From NCBI GenBank assembly GCA_019925105.1, contig JAHGAU010000014.1, positions 620,001 to 684,000 on the forward strand: 64,000 bases of DNA. The letters run 5' to 3'. The notes below the pieces were generated by a model that did no database searches, was not told the DNA's origin, and worked only from the letters and a program-made list of their open reading frames with translations. This DNA comes from Niebla homalea. Its lineage: Eukaryota > Ascomycota > Lecanoromycetes > Lecanorales > Ramalinaceae. The position numbers were made by a program, and so were the translations under genes. Position 1 is the first letter of the stretch, and the number at the start of each line of letters is the position of its first letter. Positions 53,535-64,000 of this stretch are shown here, one piece after another.

Positions 53535-56500
53535 ATGCCCCCATCGTCAGATCCCTCAGCCTTCAACAACGACCTCCTGAACCTTGCTACATACCAAGAA
53601 GAAGCCCCAAGAAAGAAGTCCCCTGGTCGAAAAGGCCAAGGAAAGAGTAAGAGGCGGCATGAGGGTACCAACCAGGTTGCAGAGAATGACGATGCCCTCA
53701 AACCCAAGGCGCAAGCGCTGTAGGTTTCAATCTTCCTTCGTCGAAGCATATGTTCTATGATGGAGACATAACCACTCGCCTCGTCATCAAACTCCCAATT
53801 GGAACGGGGGCTAATTCAGGACGCAGAGATCCCCCGTCTGCAATCCTATCACAACTCTCCAACGCTCCTTACCAAGCTCACTCATTCCTCAACAGTAACT
53901 TGGATCCTTCGCTTGAGGCTTTCAACGATCACGCCTCTGCCCAACCGCAAGAAACCCATGCTGCCTCAACGGCAGACTGGGTCCACAATATACCATATCG
54001 GCAAAGCCCTCCACGCTCAAACCGGCGCAGCATAGCAGGATCGCCCCCTCACGATGATGGACTCAGAGGGGGCTTTGCCACTACTTCCCCTCCTGTTTCT
54101 CCTCGAGCAGCATATCGCCAGCCTGTGCCTCGCAACCACGATTATCAGAGCTTTGGCGGTCATCTGGGATCTTCGCCACCCAACGCCAGGGCCCCTTCGA
54201 TGTACTCGAATGTTTCCCGCGGTCCTCCACCCCCTCACCGACCACAAGCCCATTTCTATGCAGCTCCTGAGCTAGATGTTGGTCCAAAGCCTTCTGAGGC
54301 CGAGACTTCTTCTGCAGGGAGTGCTTGTTACTGCGCCTTTGACGGCGTGCCGTCTCTTGATGATGATACCTTAGCAAAGACCACCAATATTTTGCTAGTT
54401 GGCTCTGCAGGCAAGGTGGAAGTGCACTCTATCGGCAAGAAGCGCCTGAGTCGAATCGGCTCTCTGGCTCAACTCCGAGGACGTGTTCTCAGCGCGAGGA
54501 TTCTGCCTCAGACAACACATTCCAGGGCGTCGATTCAGAGCGAGCCGCTGGTGGCCTTGGTAATTAATGGACCATCTAGAAAAAGCGATCGAAAACAGGC
54601 TACTACGTACCAACAAGACTACGATGAATTCGATCCTTCAGGGTCCACAATACGTGCTCTTGAAACCATGGAGGTCTCGCATTATCAGACGAGTGTCGAC
54701 ATTTACTCTCTTCGTAGTGGTGAGTATGTTTCAACGCTATTGCAAACTCCCAAGATCGAAGCTCGTCCGTCACGGTATCCTGATCAAGCAAATACACTTC
54801 CCTCCGGAGGCGGCATATATGTACAAGCTCGAGGAAAGTACATCATCATTACCTCTGCCATAAGTGGTGAAGTATTCATATACCACAGACGCGTAGATGC
54901 GAATGATAATCAGCGGACAGGCTTTCGGTACATCGGCAAGGTTTGGACAAAGATCTCGGTCAAGGCAACAAGGAGCGGTTCTGTCTCTTCCCGGGATTCT
55001 GGTTTCACGCAGGAAGAAGAGGATGCGCAGGATACAATGGGTCAACCCGTCGTTGCTCTCAGCTCTCGTTGGCTCGTATTCACTCCACCTGGCCCTTCTT
55101 CTCAGACTTCGCTCCACGCCCAGATTCCAGAAACACTCGGGATCAAGGTACCGGGTGCTTCGTTTCATGCTTCCCCTGCGGAGCCTCAGGTTACATGTCT
55201 AGTCGATACCCCAGAGACGGAAAGTTTTATGAATCGAATAGCTCGAGATGCCACACAAGAATTCGTGAAGGGTGCGCGATGGGTTGGTAGTCAGGGGCTT
55301 CAGGCATGGAATAATTACTGGTCCAAGCCGCCGGACTCAAATCAGCAACCACCCTTGAGCTCTCCTCCAACAGCTCCCTACCCAGCAACAGCGCAATATT
55401 TCCCCCCAACCCATGCACCTGACGCTCGACCACCAAGAGCGAGGAACAGTCCTGCCGTTGTCTCAATCATCGACCTGGACAATCTCTCCCACAGCCAACA
55501 GATCAAGGAATCTGTCGCTCTGCTGCCCTTGGCCACCTTCTCCCTACCGAATGGATGCAGCTTCGTCTCATTCGCTCCTCACGGCCTCCAGCTTTTCACT
55601 GCAAGTACTAAAGGTGACGTACAGCAGGTGTGGGATTTGATGCGGGTGATCCATGGAGACACGAGCTTCCAAGGAAATGACATGAAGGCAATCACAAACC
55701 CTAGTATACGGGAGGTGGCACGATTCACCCGAATCACTGAGGCTAGGATTGTGGATGTCGCTTGGACAAGCCCAGCGGGCAAAAGACTCGCACTGGCCAC
55801 AGACAATGGTACAGTCCATATATATGATCTACCATCCTCGGCATTCTACTGGCCGCCTCCACGGCAGACCATGAAGGTACCAAGTGTCGCCTCCCCTCAT
55901 AGGGGCGAAGACATGGGTGCAGGCCATGAAGGTAGCCACTCTGAAGCAGCCGGGGGTGCCCTCAGTTCAGCTTGGGGCCGATTGAGTGGTACCTCTCAAC
56001 CTCTCCTGTCTGCCGTTCGCGGACGGACGAGCAGTTCTGGTAGCTCGTTACCTTCTTTTACCGGCTTTGCTTCCACAGCTGGTATAGGGGCCAAGGGAGG
56101 GAAAGCAGTCGCAGCCGGTCTTAACAGATCGTTCACGGCGGCAGCTTCGGGGACAGTCAGTACGATCCGTCACTTGGGCGAGAATCGAATCAATCTACCC
56201 GGTTCGGCTAAATTGATAAGTCCTTCCTGTATTAAGTGGCTAGATGGGAGCGATGGCGCAACGCTCGCGGTGACTGGAGCGGGCGTGGTCCGTCTGCATG
56301 GGATCCAACAGAGCAATAACCCTAAGGCGGGCAAACGACGTCCGTCGGCGATCGGCAAGAAACCGATTGAGTTTGCGATACCACTGCCGAGCACAGAAGC
56401 TCATGCAAATGCTTCAACTGGGGAGGTTGACATCCCGTACGCCTTCTGGGCGCTCTCAAGCCCTCGAGCCTCCGCTCGTGGTGGGCCATCGAGGATTCAT

Positions 56501-56923
56501 CCATTGTCCCATGCGGAGATAGAAACGCATGCCCCGTATCAACCGTTCCATACTGATAGCCGCGTTCACGTTCACGTCTACGCGGATGCTCCAGGGATTG
56601 AGGATGCACATCATTTGAATGAGGATGTCCCTTGGGCCTTCGGGGACGAGATAGCGGCGATCATGGTCCGTTCAGGAGCAGCGATGCAGGATGAAGATCA
56701 GGATGAGCGGAATCAGGAGCGGACAGTGTCAGGGGAGATGGAGAGCTCGGTGCATATGGAAGGCAACGAGGAGGAAGGGCGGCAGATTGTTGTGACCACC
56801 CGGCGAAAACGGCGAAGAAAGGAGACTGCTTCGGCCGTTGCTGCTGCTGCTGCTGCTGATGAGGATGGTGAGTTTTTCGAGGATGATCTCGAGGTTGTAG
56901 ATTTTGCGCAGGACAGGGTATAA
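53535..56923 (+). CDS. BCAS3-type WD40 protein
   Basis: Exons 53535-53719 and 53827-56923 encode 1,093 aa. The 107-nt intron was placed by frame: donor after AQA(CT), acceptor gacgcag, giving AQALDPPSAILSQLSNAP. A disordered Ser/Pro-rich N-terminus (about 200 residues) precedes a propeller-like region (ILLVGSAGKVEVHSIGK, YIIITSAISGEVFIYHR). The BCAS3 signature follows (IARDATQEFVKGARWVGSQG), then further WD strands (LQLFTASTKGDVQQVWDLM, RLALATDNGTVHIYDLP). The tail is acidic, with RRKRRRKE. BCAS3 relatives bind phosphoinositides through a WD40 propeller and are linked to autophagosome formation sites. The fungal role is inferred. Confidence 0.9.
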
Positions 56924-57928
56924 ATATGGGATAGCAGCATTATGCGGCGTTTGCAAGACTTGTTTCATTGAGCAAATGCATTGGGGTTGGGGTTGGGCTG
57001 GAGGCATTTGGAGTGGACCTCGGGAGCATGTATGACTCGGGACGCTTTCTGTGGGAGAGAAGCAGACGGTCATGATTTAGAATATCGCTCTTATTCTACT
57101 AGCGAACCTACACTGCAAATACAACTCATGATTTGGAATGTTCGGTTCAGATGACAGTAATATCATGACTAGACCACTAGAAGCTCCCCATGACGCTATC
57201 AGGAGGACTCGACCTGGAGAGACCGGAGTACTACCTTCCATTACTTTACCTGGAGTACATCACCTGGGGGTACCTACTTTACCTGTCATCTGTGGGGTAC
57301 TCGAGCTTTCCCACCCCCACACGATCGGCTGCTAAGAGCCTAAGAGCCTAAGAGCGTTCCATCGAGCCATCCTAGTAAAGTGTGCCCCGGGCCTAGGGTA
57401 CGCTTTGGTAGGCTTTTCACTCCCGGCGCAGGTCGAGAGTTTGATTGGTTCTCCAATCAATTTCGTCCTGTCATCGGACGCTTGATCTTCGACATCCCTC
57501 CCTCCCTCCTTCATCCAGAACTTTTCCACTCGATCCAGACATCCCCATCCCCATCCCACCCCCCAGATAATACCCTCAACTGGAAGTCTCTCAATAATCT
57601 CGATTGTCCGCCTTCGACATCAAGAGCGCTGTCTCTTGTCTCACAACCTCTCCGCAAGGCTCTGCCACTTGCGGCACCCACTTGAGCTTTCGCCGCAACC
57701 GAAAAACGCAGCCGACAACGCGATTGCGGAGCAAGCCACACCAAAGTACGGATTTCACCAAAGTACAACAGAACACACCTACCGACACCTCAAGCCCAGA
57801 GCTTTCCCCACAAGATTTCCACATATACACACCCGTCGCAATCGTTGATGGACACTTGCGACAATCCATTGCCGTTGCTCATCTGATCTGCTACGAATGG
57901 ACCCTTTACTTCCTCCTCCTCCCGCAGT
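56924..57928. promoter_or_regulatory. Intergenic: promoter and leader of the bHLH gene
   Basis: About 1 kb. A short repeat of acctggagta/tacctt-like words lies at 57,210-57,300, and a triplicated taagagcc motif near 57,333-57,355. From 57,480 on the strand is C/T-rich, as in fungal leaders. Two upstream ORFs directly before the start codon are listed separately. Confidence 0.5.
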
Positions 57929-57932
57929 ATGA
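57848..57932 (+). promoter_or_regulatory. Tandem upstream ORFs before the NUC-1-like gene
   Basis: uORF1 runs from ATG 57848 to TGA ending 57886 (12 codons plus stop). uORF2 runs from ATG 57897 to TGA ending 57932 (11 codons plus stop), and its TGA overlaps the main ATG at 57929 as ATGA. If the transcript starts upstream of 57848, ribosomes must pass, leak through or reinitiate at both. The transcript start is not known from sequence. Confidence 0.45.
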
Positions 57933-60069
57933 ATCAAGATCCCACCTCCCACCATTGGTCCCCGATGCTTGCCAATCCTGACTCCGAATTCGCCGACTTC
58001 CTCGATTTTGGAGACCTGACCTTTTCTGCCTTCAATGATGCTACCCTGAACAATCATGGCGAAAACACTACGCTTGCCCGGGGTGGTGCGGGTGGCATCG
58101 ACGCTCAAACGGAAGATCCTGCGACTGCGATCAGTATGGGACCACGGGGCATGCGACAGAAGATAGAAATACCACGCAATCACATATCTATCCCGCCAGA
58201 CTTCTATGACGTGGGCAGTCTGAATCCAGATCTGTTCAACCAGCAGCATGAAAATCAATCCGGCATGCATCAGCATGGCTATCATCCCACCAATATGGTT
58301 CCGCCCACTCCAACCAGCATCGAAATCCAAGCAGGCCAGCCGCAATATTATCCCCTCATTGATCAGCAACAGCGACAATTCTATGACCACTACCGACTTC
58401 AACAGAGGCACCAGGTGAGACTGCTCCCCCTCCGCTGTGGCTATCACTGACTTACCCGAAGCTGAACTTCACTCCGCTCATCTCACCCGCCGTCACCCCT
58501 CTTGACACCCAACTTTGCTATCCTGATTATACTGCCTCGTCCGAGCATTTTAGCCCCCTGACATCCCCCACCCTACATACCCAAAATCACGCCGCGACAG
58601 CCTCTCTTTACGGAGCTGCCAGAGGCTCCGATACCTCAGACACAACTTCTCCCATAGATCCAACATTGGAATATGTCGGACCAACATCCGTCCCAGCTAC
58701 CCCGGCCTCATTACGCAAATCTCGGCGGAGAGTCTCGACTAGCTCGTCCAAACCCCCAGCCCGAACCGTGAAGCAGTCGCCGGCTATGAAGCCTCAAAGC
58801 AAAAAGAAAGCCGCATCGAGTACAGTCATCCCTCCCAAAGAGGTCGCCGGTATACTGGAGGAGGCGAGGCAAAACAAGAAGGGCACTGGCAAGGCAAAGA
58901 GTGGAACAGAGGCCAAGCGACCTACCCCGTACCAGCAGGATAGCTCAGGTCCAGACTCCGTCTCCCCTGAACCCCTCTCGGAGATCCTCATGCCGCCACC
59001 AGCCACCCCTCGTTCTAGCTCCTCTGGAAAGTCACCATACATGAGCGCGAAAAACCCTTCAAAGGCCGGTCTTGAGCATGATCAGAATGGCGAGGCAGTA
59101 ACCCCTGCCTCCTTGATGCACATTCACAAACGAGTAGGATCATCTGAGGTGAACCAATCCAATTCGGCAGACCTCAAGGAGCAAGCCTCCCTGGCAGAAG
59201 CTGATATGGAGCAAATAATGGAGGATATCACCCTTCCAGAGCCGGCAACGAGTTTTGATCAGACGCCAAGCCTCAAGCCTTTAGACACCGCCCATGCAAA
59301 CACGCACCAGTCTACCCCAGTGGTCTCTGCCCAGAAGAAGTCCGATAAGGCGACCAAAAGCGCACCTGTTACAGCGATCGGCTCCACCTTTCCGAGTCCT
59401 TCGATCAAAGCCGTGGCATCTCCCACCGGCCCCGAAGCTCGAAAACGGCGAGACTCAAAGTCGAAGTCAAAGGAGATATTGAAACGTACCAACGCCAACA
59501 TCGAGAAACCCAGCCCCGCCATCAAACCGCGAATCTCACCCAGCATCAAACCGCTCCTCCCCGAGGGATCCAACGTCTCCGCCGACACTACCGCCCTCCT
59601 CCTGGCCTCCAAGTCCAACTACCAGAACATCCTCGAGGGGACCCACTTCCCAGGCGTTTCCTACCCGGAGAACCTCTCTACCAACCTGTCCTCAAAACGC
59701 ACGTCCCACAAGATCGCCGAGCAAGGGAGGCGGAACCGAATCAACTTGGCATTGCAGGAGATTTCGGCGCTGCTCCCCGCTTCAGCGAACGTGAATGGTG
59801 GTGGTAGTGGCACGGATGGAGAAGCAAGTAAAGCGAAGGAGGCCATGAACCATGGGACCGCAGCGCAACAGAGCAACAACAGCAAGGCTAGTACCGTGGA
59901 GGCCGCAATCGAGTATATCCGGGCGCTGCAGGGGGAGCTGAGAAGTTGCAGGGAGAAGATCGCGGGGTATGAGAGGGAGACGGGTGGGGATGGACTGAAA
60001 GTGAAGGCGGCAGAGAGAGGAAAGGGGATTGGCACGAGCGACGAAGAAGAAGGCGCTAGTGCAGCGTGA
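57929..60069 (+). CDS. nuc-1: bHLH transcription factor, NUC-1/Pho4-like
   Basis: Exons 57929-58414 and 58462-60069 encode 697 aa; the 47-nt intron has a CTGAC branch site. The N-terminus is acidic and hydrophobic (FADFLDFGDLTFSAF), a likely activation region. Mid-protein holds Ser/Pro/Lys-rich stretches, including PYPDYTASSEHFSPL-like motifs after the intron. The bHLH is at about residues 574-655: basic helix KRTSHKIAEQGRRNRINLAL, a long loop of about 40 residues, and helix 2 (VEAAIEYIRALQGELRSC). The His-Glu-Arg triad for CACGTG binding is present (H578, E582, R586 by my count). The NUC-1/PalcA/Pho4 group activates phosphate-starvation genes. Identification rests on the basic helix and overall layout. 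Confidence 0.9.
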
Positions 60070-60896
60070 AGCCTTCATTTTGTGCGGTGAGTTGGGTCTG
60101 GTCATCTGAGTCACAATTGGGTTGACCAAGGAGGACTCTGGGAGGCTCTTGGCGATGATAATGCCTGGGGGACTGATTGATGCTGGTATTGAATTGTACA
60201 TGCAGTGAGATTTTGTTTTTAACGCATGGCGTTTTGGGAGGCGGTCTGATATGAGGAGAGCGCCCTGTAGGCCTCTCCTTTTGGCGGGAGACATTTGAGA
60301 GCTTCCTTTTTTGCTGGCGAGACCAATCAAAGCAGCTTACAGTAATGAAGCACATGTGTAAACACTTCCGAAGAGCATGAATGCTAGGTCCATACGTATT
60401 TAGCTTCAACGAGCACGGCTTTTGCACCGCTGGAGTACAGTATAGTCAATGTGCTCTGAAGAGCACCAGTCGAGAGCTACGTATGTATTCAATCTGTCAA
60501 GGAAGATCATCGTCAAACCCACAATCGTTCAGACGCGATTGCTTGAACCATGCACACGTGACGGAGCAAACCAAAACAATCTGGTAGATTCATTATCTCG
60601 AGTCGAACGATAGCGGTGTCGTTCCGACTCTGTTATGTGATGGCCCACCTAATGATCCCTGACCGAGATGCCCACAAGAGAGGTTTCGAAACTCCAGACA
60701 TTAGAAAGATAGACATCCCGTACCCGCGATCATGAGACTAGGAGATGCGGAAGCAGCCTGGCCAAAGAATCTGCACGCCATAGCGAAAAGCAAGCGTCTT
60801 CTCACTCCCTCCGCCGTCCCCAACCTTTCAGTAGGTACATCCCGAGCACAGTCCCAACCCAGGCACCAAGTCCCGGTGGCGTCCCATTGCCCCCTA
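60070..60896. other. Convergent intergenic region
   Basis: About 830 bp between the 3' ends of the bHLH gene and mS38. A CACGTG occurs at 60555-60560. No other feature was seen. Confidence 0.5.
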
Positions 60897-62343
60897 CTAT
60901 GTCCTATCCAGCCGCCTTCTTAGATTCTTGGTCCGCTTCATGAGCTTCTTATATTTATGCTTCTTCATCTTCAGCCTCCGCTGCCTCTTCACGCTGAGGG
61001 CCTGCATGCCGTCATCTTCCACCTCTTGCATTTGCAGTCGCTCGAACCTCTCGTCCAGACGGTCCGCGTACGCTACCTGCCTTGCCTGCATCCGTGACAA
61101 GAAGGGCTGGAGTGTCGAGGCCGGGGGGAGGTAGCGTATCTCTTGCTGCTGCTGCTGCCCTTCTCCTCCTTCCTGCTGCGAGGCATCATCATGCTCGGCG
61201 TCTTCATGAGTAATGGATGTGGACAGGTACCCCTCCCTATGCTGCACGACATCCAGCTCCTGGCTCCCCTGCGGCAACACCTTGACAGACGAGCGGGATG
61301 TCGGCACCCGCGTGATGGGCGTTGCGAAGGTTTTGTACGTTTTGCGCCCATTAGCGTGCGTGCTCTCGTATACCGTCAAGGTGGAAGTCCAGGTCGTCTG
61401 TTTCATCGGCTGCTGTTGCCGGTTGGTCGTCTGCCGCTGCTGCTGTTCCCTGACAGCCGCCTTCCTCCGACCGCTTGCTTCTCTTAGTGCGCCCATGGGA
61501 ACAGGTGCTGGTGGCGGGACAAAGGGCCGGAAGTTCCTGGCCAGTTCTTGGAGGTTGATGTGGAGGGATTTGGCAGGCAGGTTGTCGAGAAGGTGTGTCT
61601 CCGGGTTGTTGGACGCCTGAGATTGGGCTTGCGCGACCGCGGCGCGGAGGTCAAGTTCCTCGGGTGTTTGATTCTGTTGTCGGGGTTGGCCGTCTTGGTG
61701 GGAAGCGACTGCTTGGTCGAGTGTGTCGACGGCGGAGGAAAGGGTGTAGATGACGTCCTGGGCTTTTGATTTCGAGAGTGGTTTCGCGGGGTTGAAGAGG
61801 GAGGAGAAGGCTTCGGTCGTGGTGGCCGAGGGGATGACCTGCGAGACGGAGATGGGACGGTGTTGGGAGAAGAAGGATGCTACGTGGATATCTGATTGGC
61901 AGAAAGACCAAGTTAGCGAAGTTCATGATTAAGAATGCTGGCTTTGTGGAGAAGATACCCAGGGGATGGACCCGCTGTGTGGATGGGACATAAGGCAGAT
62001 TCAGTTGCGGGCTGTGTCCTCCCCCATCACTTGTTGCCTCTGCGACTGCCGCATCTTTGGCTTTCCGCCTCCGAGGCCTTGATGTTGGTGCTTTATCTGC
62101 TTCCGAGGAAACCGCTGGCTTGCGATCGTCCGAGGCGGCATTGGCGGTGGCGGGTATTGATGCTGACCCGTCCTCTGGCGAGCTGGAGGTCTTGGAAGAA
62201 GAATGCTTTCTCTGGTGAATGTGGACCGAAGCAGGGCCTTTCAAGCCCGCAATAACAGATTGTGAAGAGCGCGCACGGGTGGAACACGACAGGCAAATCC
62301 ACGTGCTTCTACGAACAAGCTCGTTGGAGCATGATTTCAGCAT
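60897..62343 (-). CDS. COX24: Mitochondrial small-subunit ribosomal protein mS38 (Cox24)
   Basis: Exons 62343-61959 and 61891-60897 encode 459 aa; the intron is 67 nt. The chosen ATG opens MLKSCSNELVRRSTWICLSC, a positively charged amphipathic start typical of a mitochondrial targeting sequence; an upstream in-frame ATG at 62463 would bury it. The diagnostic part is the extreme C-terminus, RRLKMKKHKYKKLMKRTKNL plus RRRLDRT, the Lys/Arg-rich DUF1713/mS38 helix that lies on the small-subunit rRNA. A TWTSTLTVYESTHANGRKTY segment and several Gln runs fill the middle. In yeast the homologue, Cox24, aids translation of COX1 mRNA. Filamentous fungal forms are much longer than the yeast protein, as here. 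Confidence 0.88.
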
Positions 62344-62998
62344 TGTTGCGGTATAACTTGATGGCTCAATCCATGACACTCTGATGATTTGAGGAAGATA
62401 TGTCCGCCGGAGAATGAAGGGTTTCGAGAGTCCAATCTCCACACAAGCTTCTCTAGGCGTCAATGGCGATTAGGCGGTTAGAAATATGGCGCTAAACCGG
62501 ATTCGCCGCCTGTATCAATATTGTGCATAAATTTGAGTGTGCGCAGTCTCAGGAGACGACTGTATACATCGAAAGATTTCGAATTAGGTATGCACGATGC
62601 ATTACTTAGCATGCATTGTCTTACACTTAAACAACAGCATTCCCTCATTCCCAAAGTTCCCTCTAATCCGATGCTCTTCCCAACCGCTGCCCCTTTGAGC
62701 GCCGAACCCATGCTGCCCGCTTTTCTCGCAACGCGTCAAAAATCATATCGCAGGCATAGACGTTGCATCGCCACCAACGCCAAAATCTATCGTCTGTCGG
62801 GATCATGCCGCGTATGAATCAGAGGGCACCCTTCCGTTACCCCCCCCCTCCCCCCCCCTCAGGGATGCCCAAGAAATACCAACGCTAAACCGTATACGCA
62901 GAGGAAATGCAGAAGAGGGTATACGTGATGACCTGAGTCAGCTATGAAAGCCTGAACAGGTATGAGTCGTAAGTTCGTAAACAAGGATTTTGGCCCAC
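62344..62998. other. Intergenic
   Basis: About 655 bp between the mS38 start and the G-alpha stop (both minus strand). A C-rich run (62,842-62,860) is the only notable structure. Confidence 0.5.
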
Positions 62999-64000
62999 TT
63001 ATAGAATTAGTGTCTCCAAGTTGCTTTGGATGATCGTGTCTTGCACGCTCGCCATCGTGAGCTTCAATAAGTTAGTATCCGTCGCATTGGTGTAATGAAC
63101 ATATATCTCCCGATCTTCCGTCCGATTGAGGCCTTTGAACTTGTTGGCAAAGTAGGCCGCCGCGGCGTTGAAATCGTTGACGGCGCCGGAGTAATCCGGA
63201 AAGTAGTCATGCACCGGCTTTTCCAGCAGCTTGTCCTTGAATAGGTCCGTCTTGTTGAGGAAGAGGATGATGGAAGAAGTCCTGAACCACGTGAGGCTCA
63301 TGATGGATTCGAATAGCAGGAGCGCCTCCTGCATTTGATTCTGAAGCACAGCTTCTGATTAGCCATTTCCCCGATTTTGTTGGGATCGAAAAAGCATACC
63401 GCCGTCTTGTCCTCCACCAAACATTGGTCATACCCGCTCAGAGCAGCCACAAACATCAGGCAATGGACGCCCTCAAAGCAGTGAATCCATTTCTTGCGCT
63501 CGGATCTCTGACCGCCGACATCGAACATGTGATAATTTAGCTGGCCAAGCTCAAAGAGCGTTTCCGTGATGCCCGTCGTCCGCAGCCGTGAGCGAAGTAC
63601 GTCTTGGTCGTTGGGCAGGTACCCGCGGGAGAAAAGGCGGTCAATGTTTGCGTAATAGCTGGCATCAGTCAGTACTGAAGGCTTGTGGCACCAAGCGCGC
63701 AGAAGTTACTATTGTATGTTGTCATGCAAGGCATATTCATTGCCCCTCTTTATGCATTTTTGAACGGCCGGATCTGACCAAAGGCCTTTCATCGCTGATA
63801 GACAATCTGTTGGGAAATTCTCATCAGGACCGATGTCTGCAGCAGCAGAGATGACAGCTTCGTGACCCTTGGCGCGTTGTCAGCAGCATTTTCGACAATC
63901 CAAGCATGTCCTGACATACATGCGACTCATCCATCTCATATTTAAGGCCAAGCTCCCGCATCTCTTCGGCAATGATTTTGAAGGCGACAATCATGTTCGA
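62999..64000 (-). CDS. Heterotrimeric G-protein alpha subunit (5' end cut off)
   Basis: Partial. Visible exons: 64000-63920, 63867-63710, 63658-63400 and 63340-62999; introns are 52, 51 and 59 nt. The N-terminus with the P-loop lies beyond the window. Present are GNEYALHDN, switch I ([14 protein letters not shown]), switch II ([20 protein letters not shown]), LFLNKTDLF for guanine specificity, and [10 protein letters not shown] where many G-alphas have TCAT. The C-terminus [11 protein letters not shown] has no cysteine four residues from the end, so it is not a pertussis-toxin-type Gi subunit. The TNAT and C-terminal pattern suggest the fungal group II (GNA-2-like), with modest confidence. 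It relays receptor signals to cAMP or MAPK pathways. Confidence 0.95.

Noticed and set aside
34202..60560. Scattered CACGTG hexamers (for example 34202, 46754, 60555) as NUC-1-type target sites
   Set aside because: A six-base palindrome is expected about this often by chance in 64 kb, and most sites are not in clear promoters of phosphate-related genes.
1..64000. CRISPR arrays, bacterial operons, prophage or intact transposase genes
   Set aside because: None seen. Gene structure is eukaryotic throughout, and the only mobile-element-like sequence is the mutated block at the left end.

Overview
The window is nuclear DNA of a filamentous ascomycete (Pezizomycotina). Evidence for this is the many short spliceosomal introns (46-107 nt) with GT..AG ends and CTRAC/GCTAAC branch sites. 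Fungus-only families agree: a GH72 glucanosyltransferase, a Zn2Cys6 regulator, a NUC-1 type bHLH and a DUF7729-like protein. A RIP-like block also lies at the left end. A dothideomycete is my best guess, but from overall feel only.

Layout. Bases 1 to about 2,030 are an AT-rich block with almost no CA or TG dinucleotides, a signature of repeat-induced point mutation. It contains a large inverted repeat (arms about 1268-1579 and 1713-2023) and no usable reading frame. From about 2.4 kb on the DNA is ordinary gene-bearing sequence. Genes in order: a cell-surface DUF7729-like protein (3.6-4.9 kb, +); an Iqw1/DCAF6-like WD40 protein (5.5-9.2, +); a small Cys4 protein (11.1, +); a basic, disordered protein (12.3-13.7, +) converging on a frame-broken 2EXR/F-box-like pseudogene (13.9-15.0, -); a doubtful ORF (15.8, +); a small conserved protein (17.5, +); a G3BP/Nxt3-like NTF2+RRM protein (19.2-21.1, +); a septin-like GTPase with a C-terminal membrane helix (22.0-24.2, +); Hsp90 (24.7-26.9, +); a GH72 enzyme (28.6-30.0, -); a Zn2Cys6 factor (31.1-33.0, -); spermidine synthase (34.5-35.6, -); U2 snRNA (36.0-36.2, -); S-formylglutathione hydrolase (36.7-37.6, +); an F-box protein (37.9-38.6, -); Nhp2-like protein (39.3-40.1, +); two disordered small proteins (40.4-42.0, -); Nnf1 (42.3-43.1, +); a TPR-like protein (43.2-44.9, -); 6-phosphogluconolactonase (45.6-46.4, +); an RRM protein (47.9-49.2, +); DPM2 (49.6-50.0, -); Cwc22 (50.3-52.7, +); a BCAS3-type protein (53.5-56.9, +); a NUC-1/Pho4-like bHLH factor (57.9-60.1, +); mitoribosomal mS38/Cox24 (60.9-62.3, -); and the 3' part of a G-protein alpha subunit running off the right edge (63.0-64.0, -).

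The genes are mostly unrelated housekeeping functions (RNA processing, chaperone, polyamine, pentose phosphate, formaldehyde detoxification, mannosylation, kinetochore, signalling). I see no biosynthetic cluster, CRISPR array, intact transposon or defence system, and no clearly new multi-gene system. The most unusual points are the RIP-marked inverted repeat, the frame-broken 2EXR gene, a DPM2 start codon cut exactly at its 3' side by an intron, tandem upstream ORFs before the NUC-1-like start (the last ending in an ATGA overlap), two in-frame 54-nt introns in the septin-like gene, and a gapped heat-shock element upstream of Hsp90. Exon models were built by eye from splice sites and frame continuity; each spliced total is a multiple of three.
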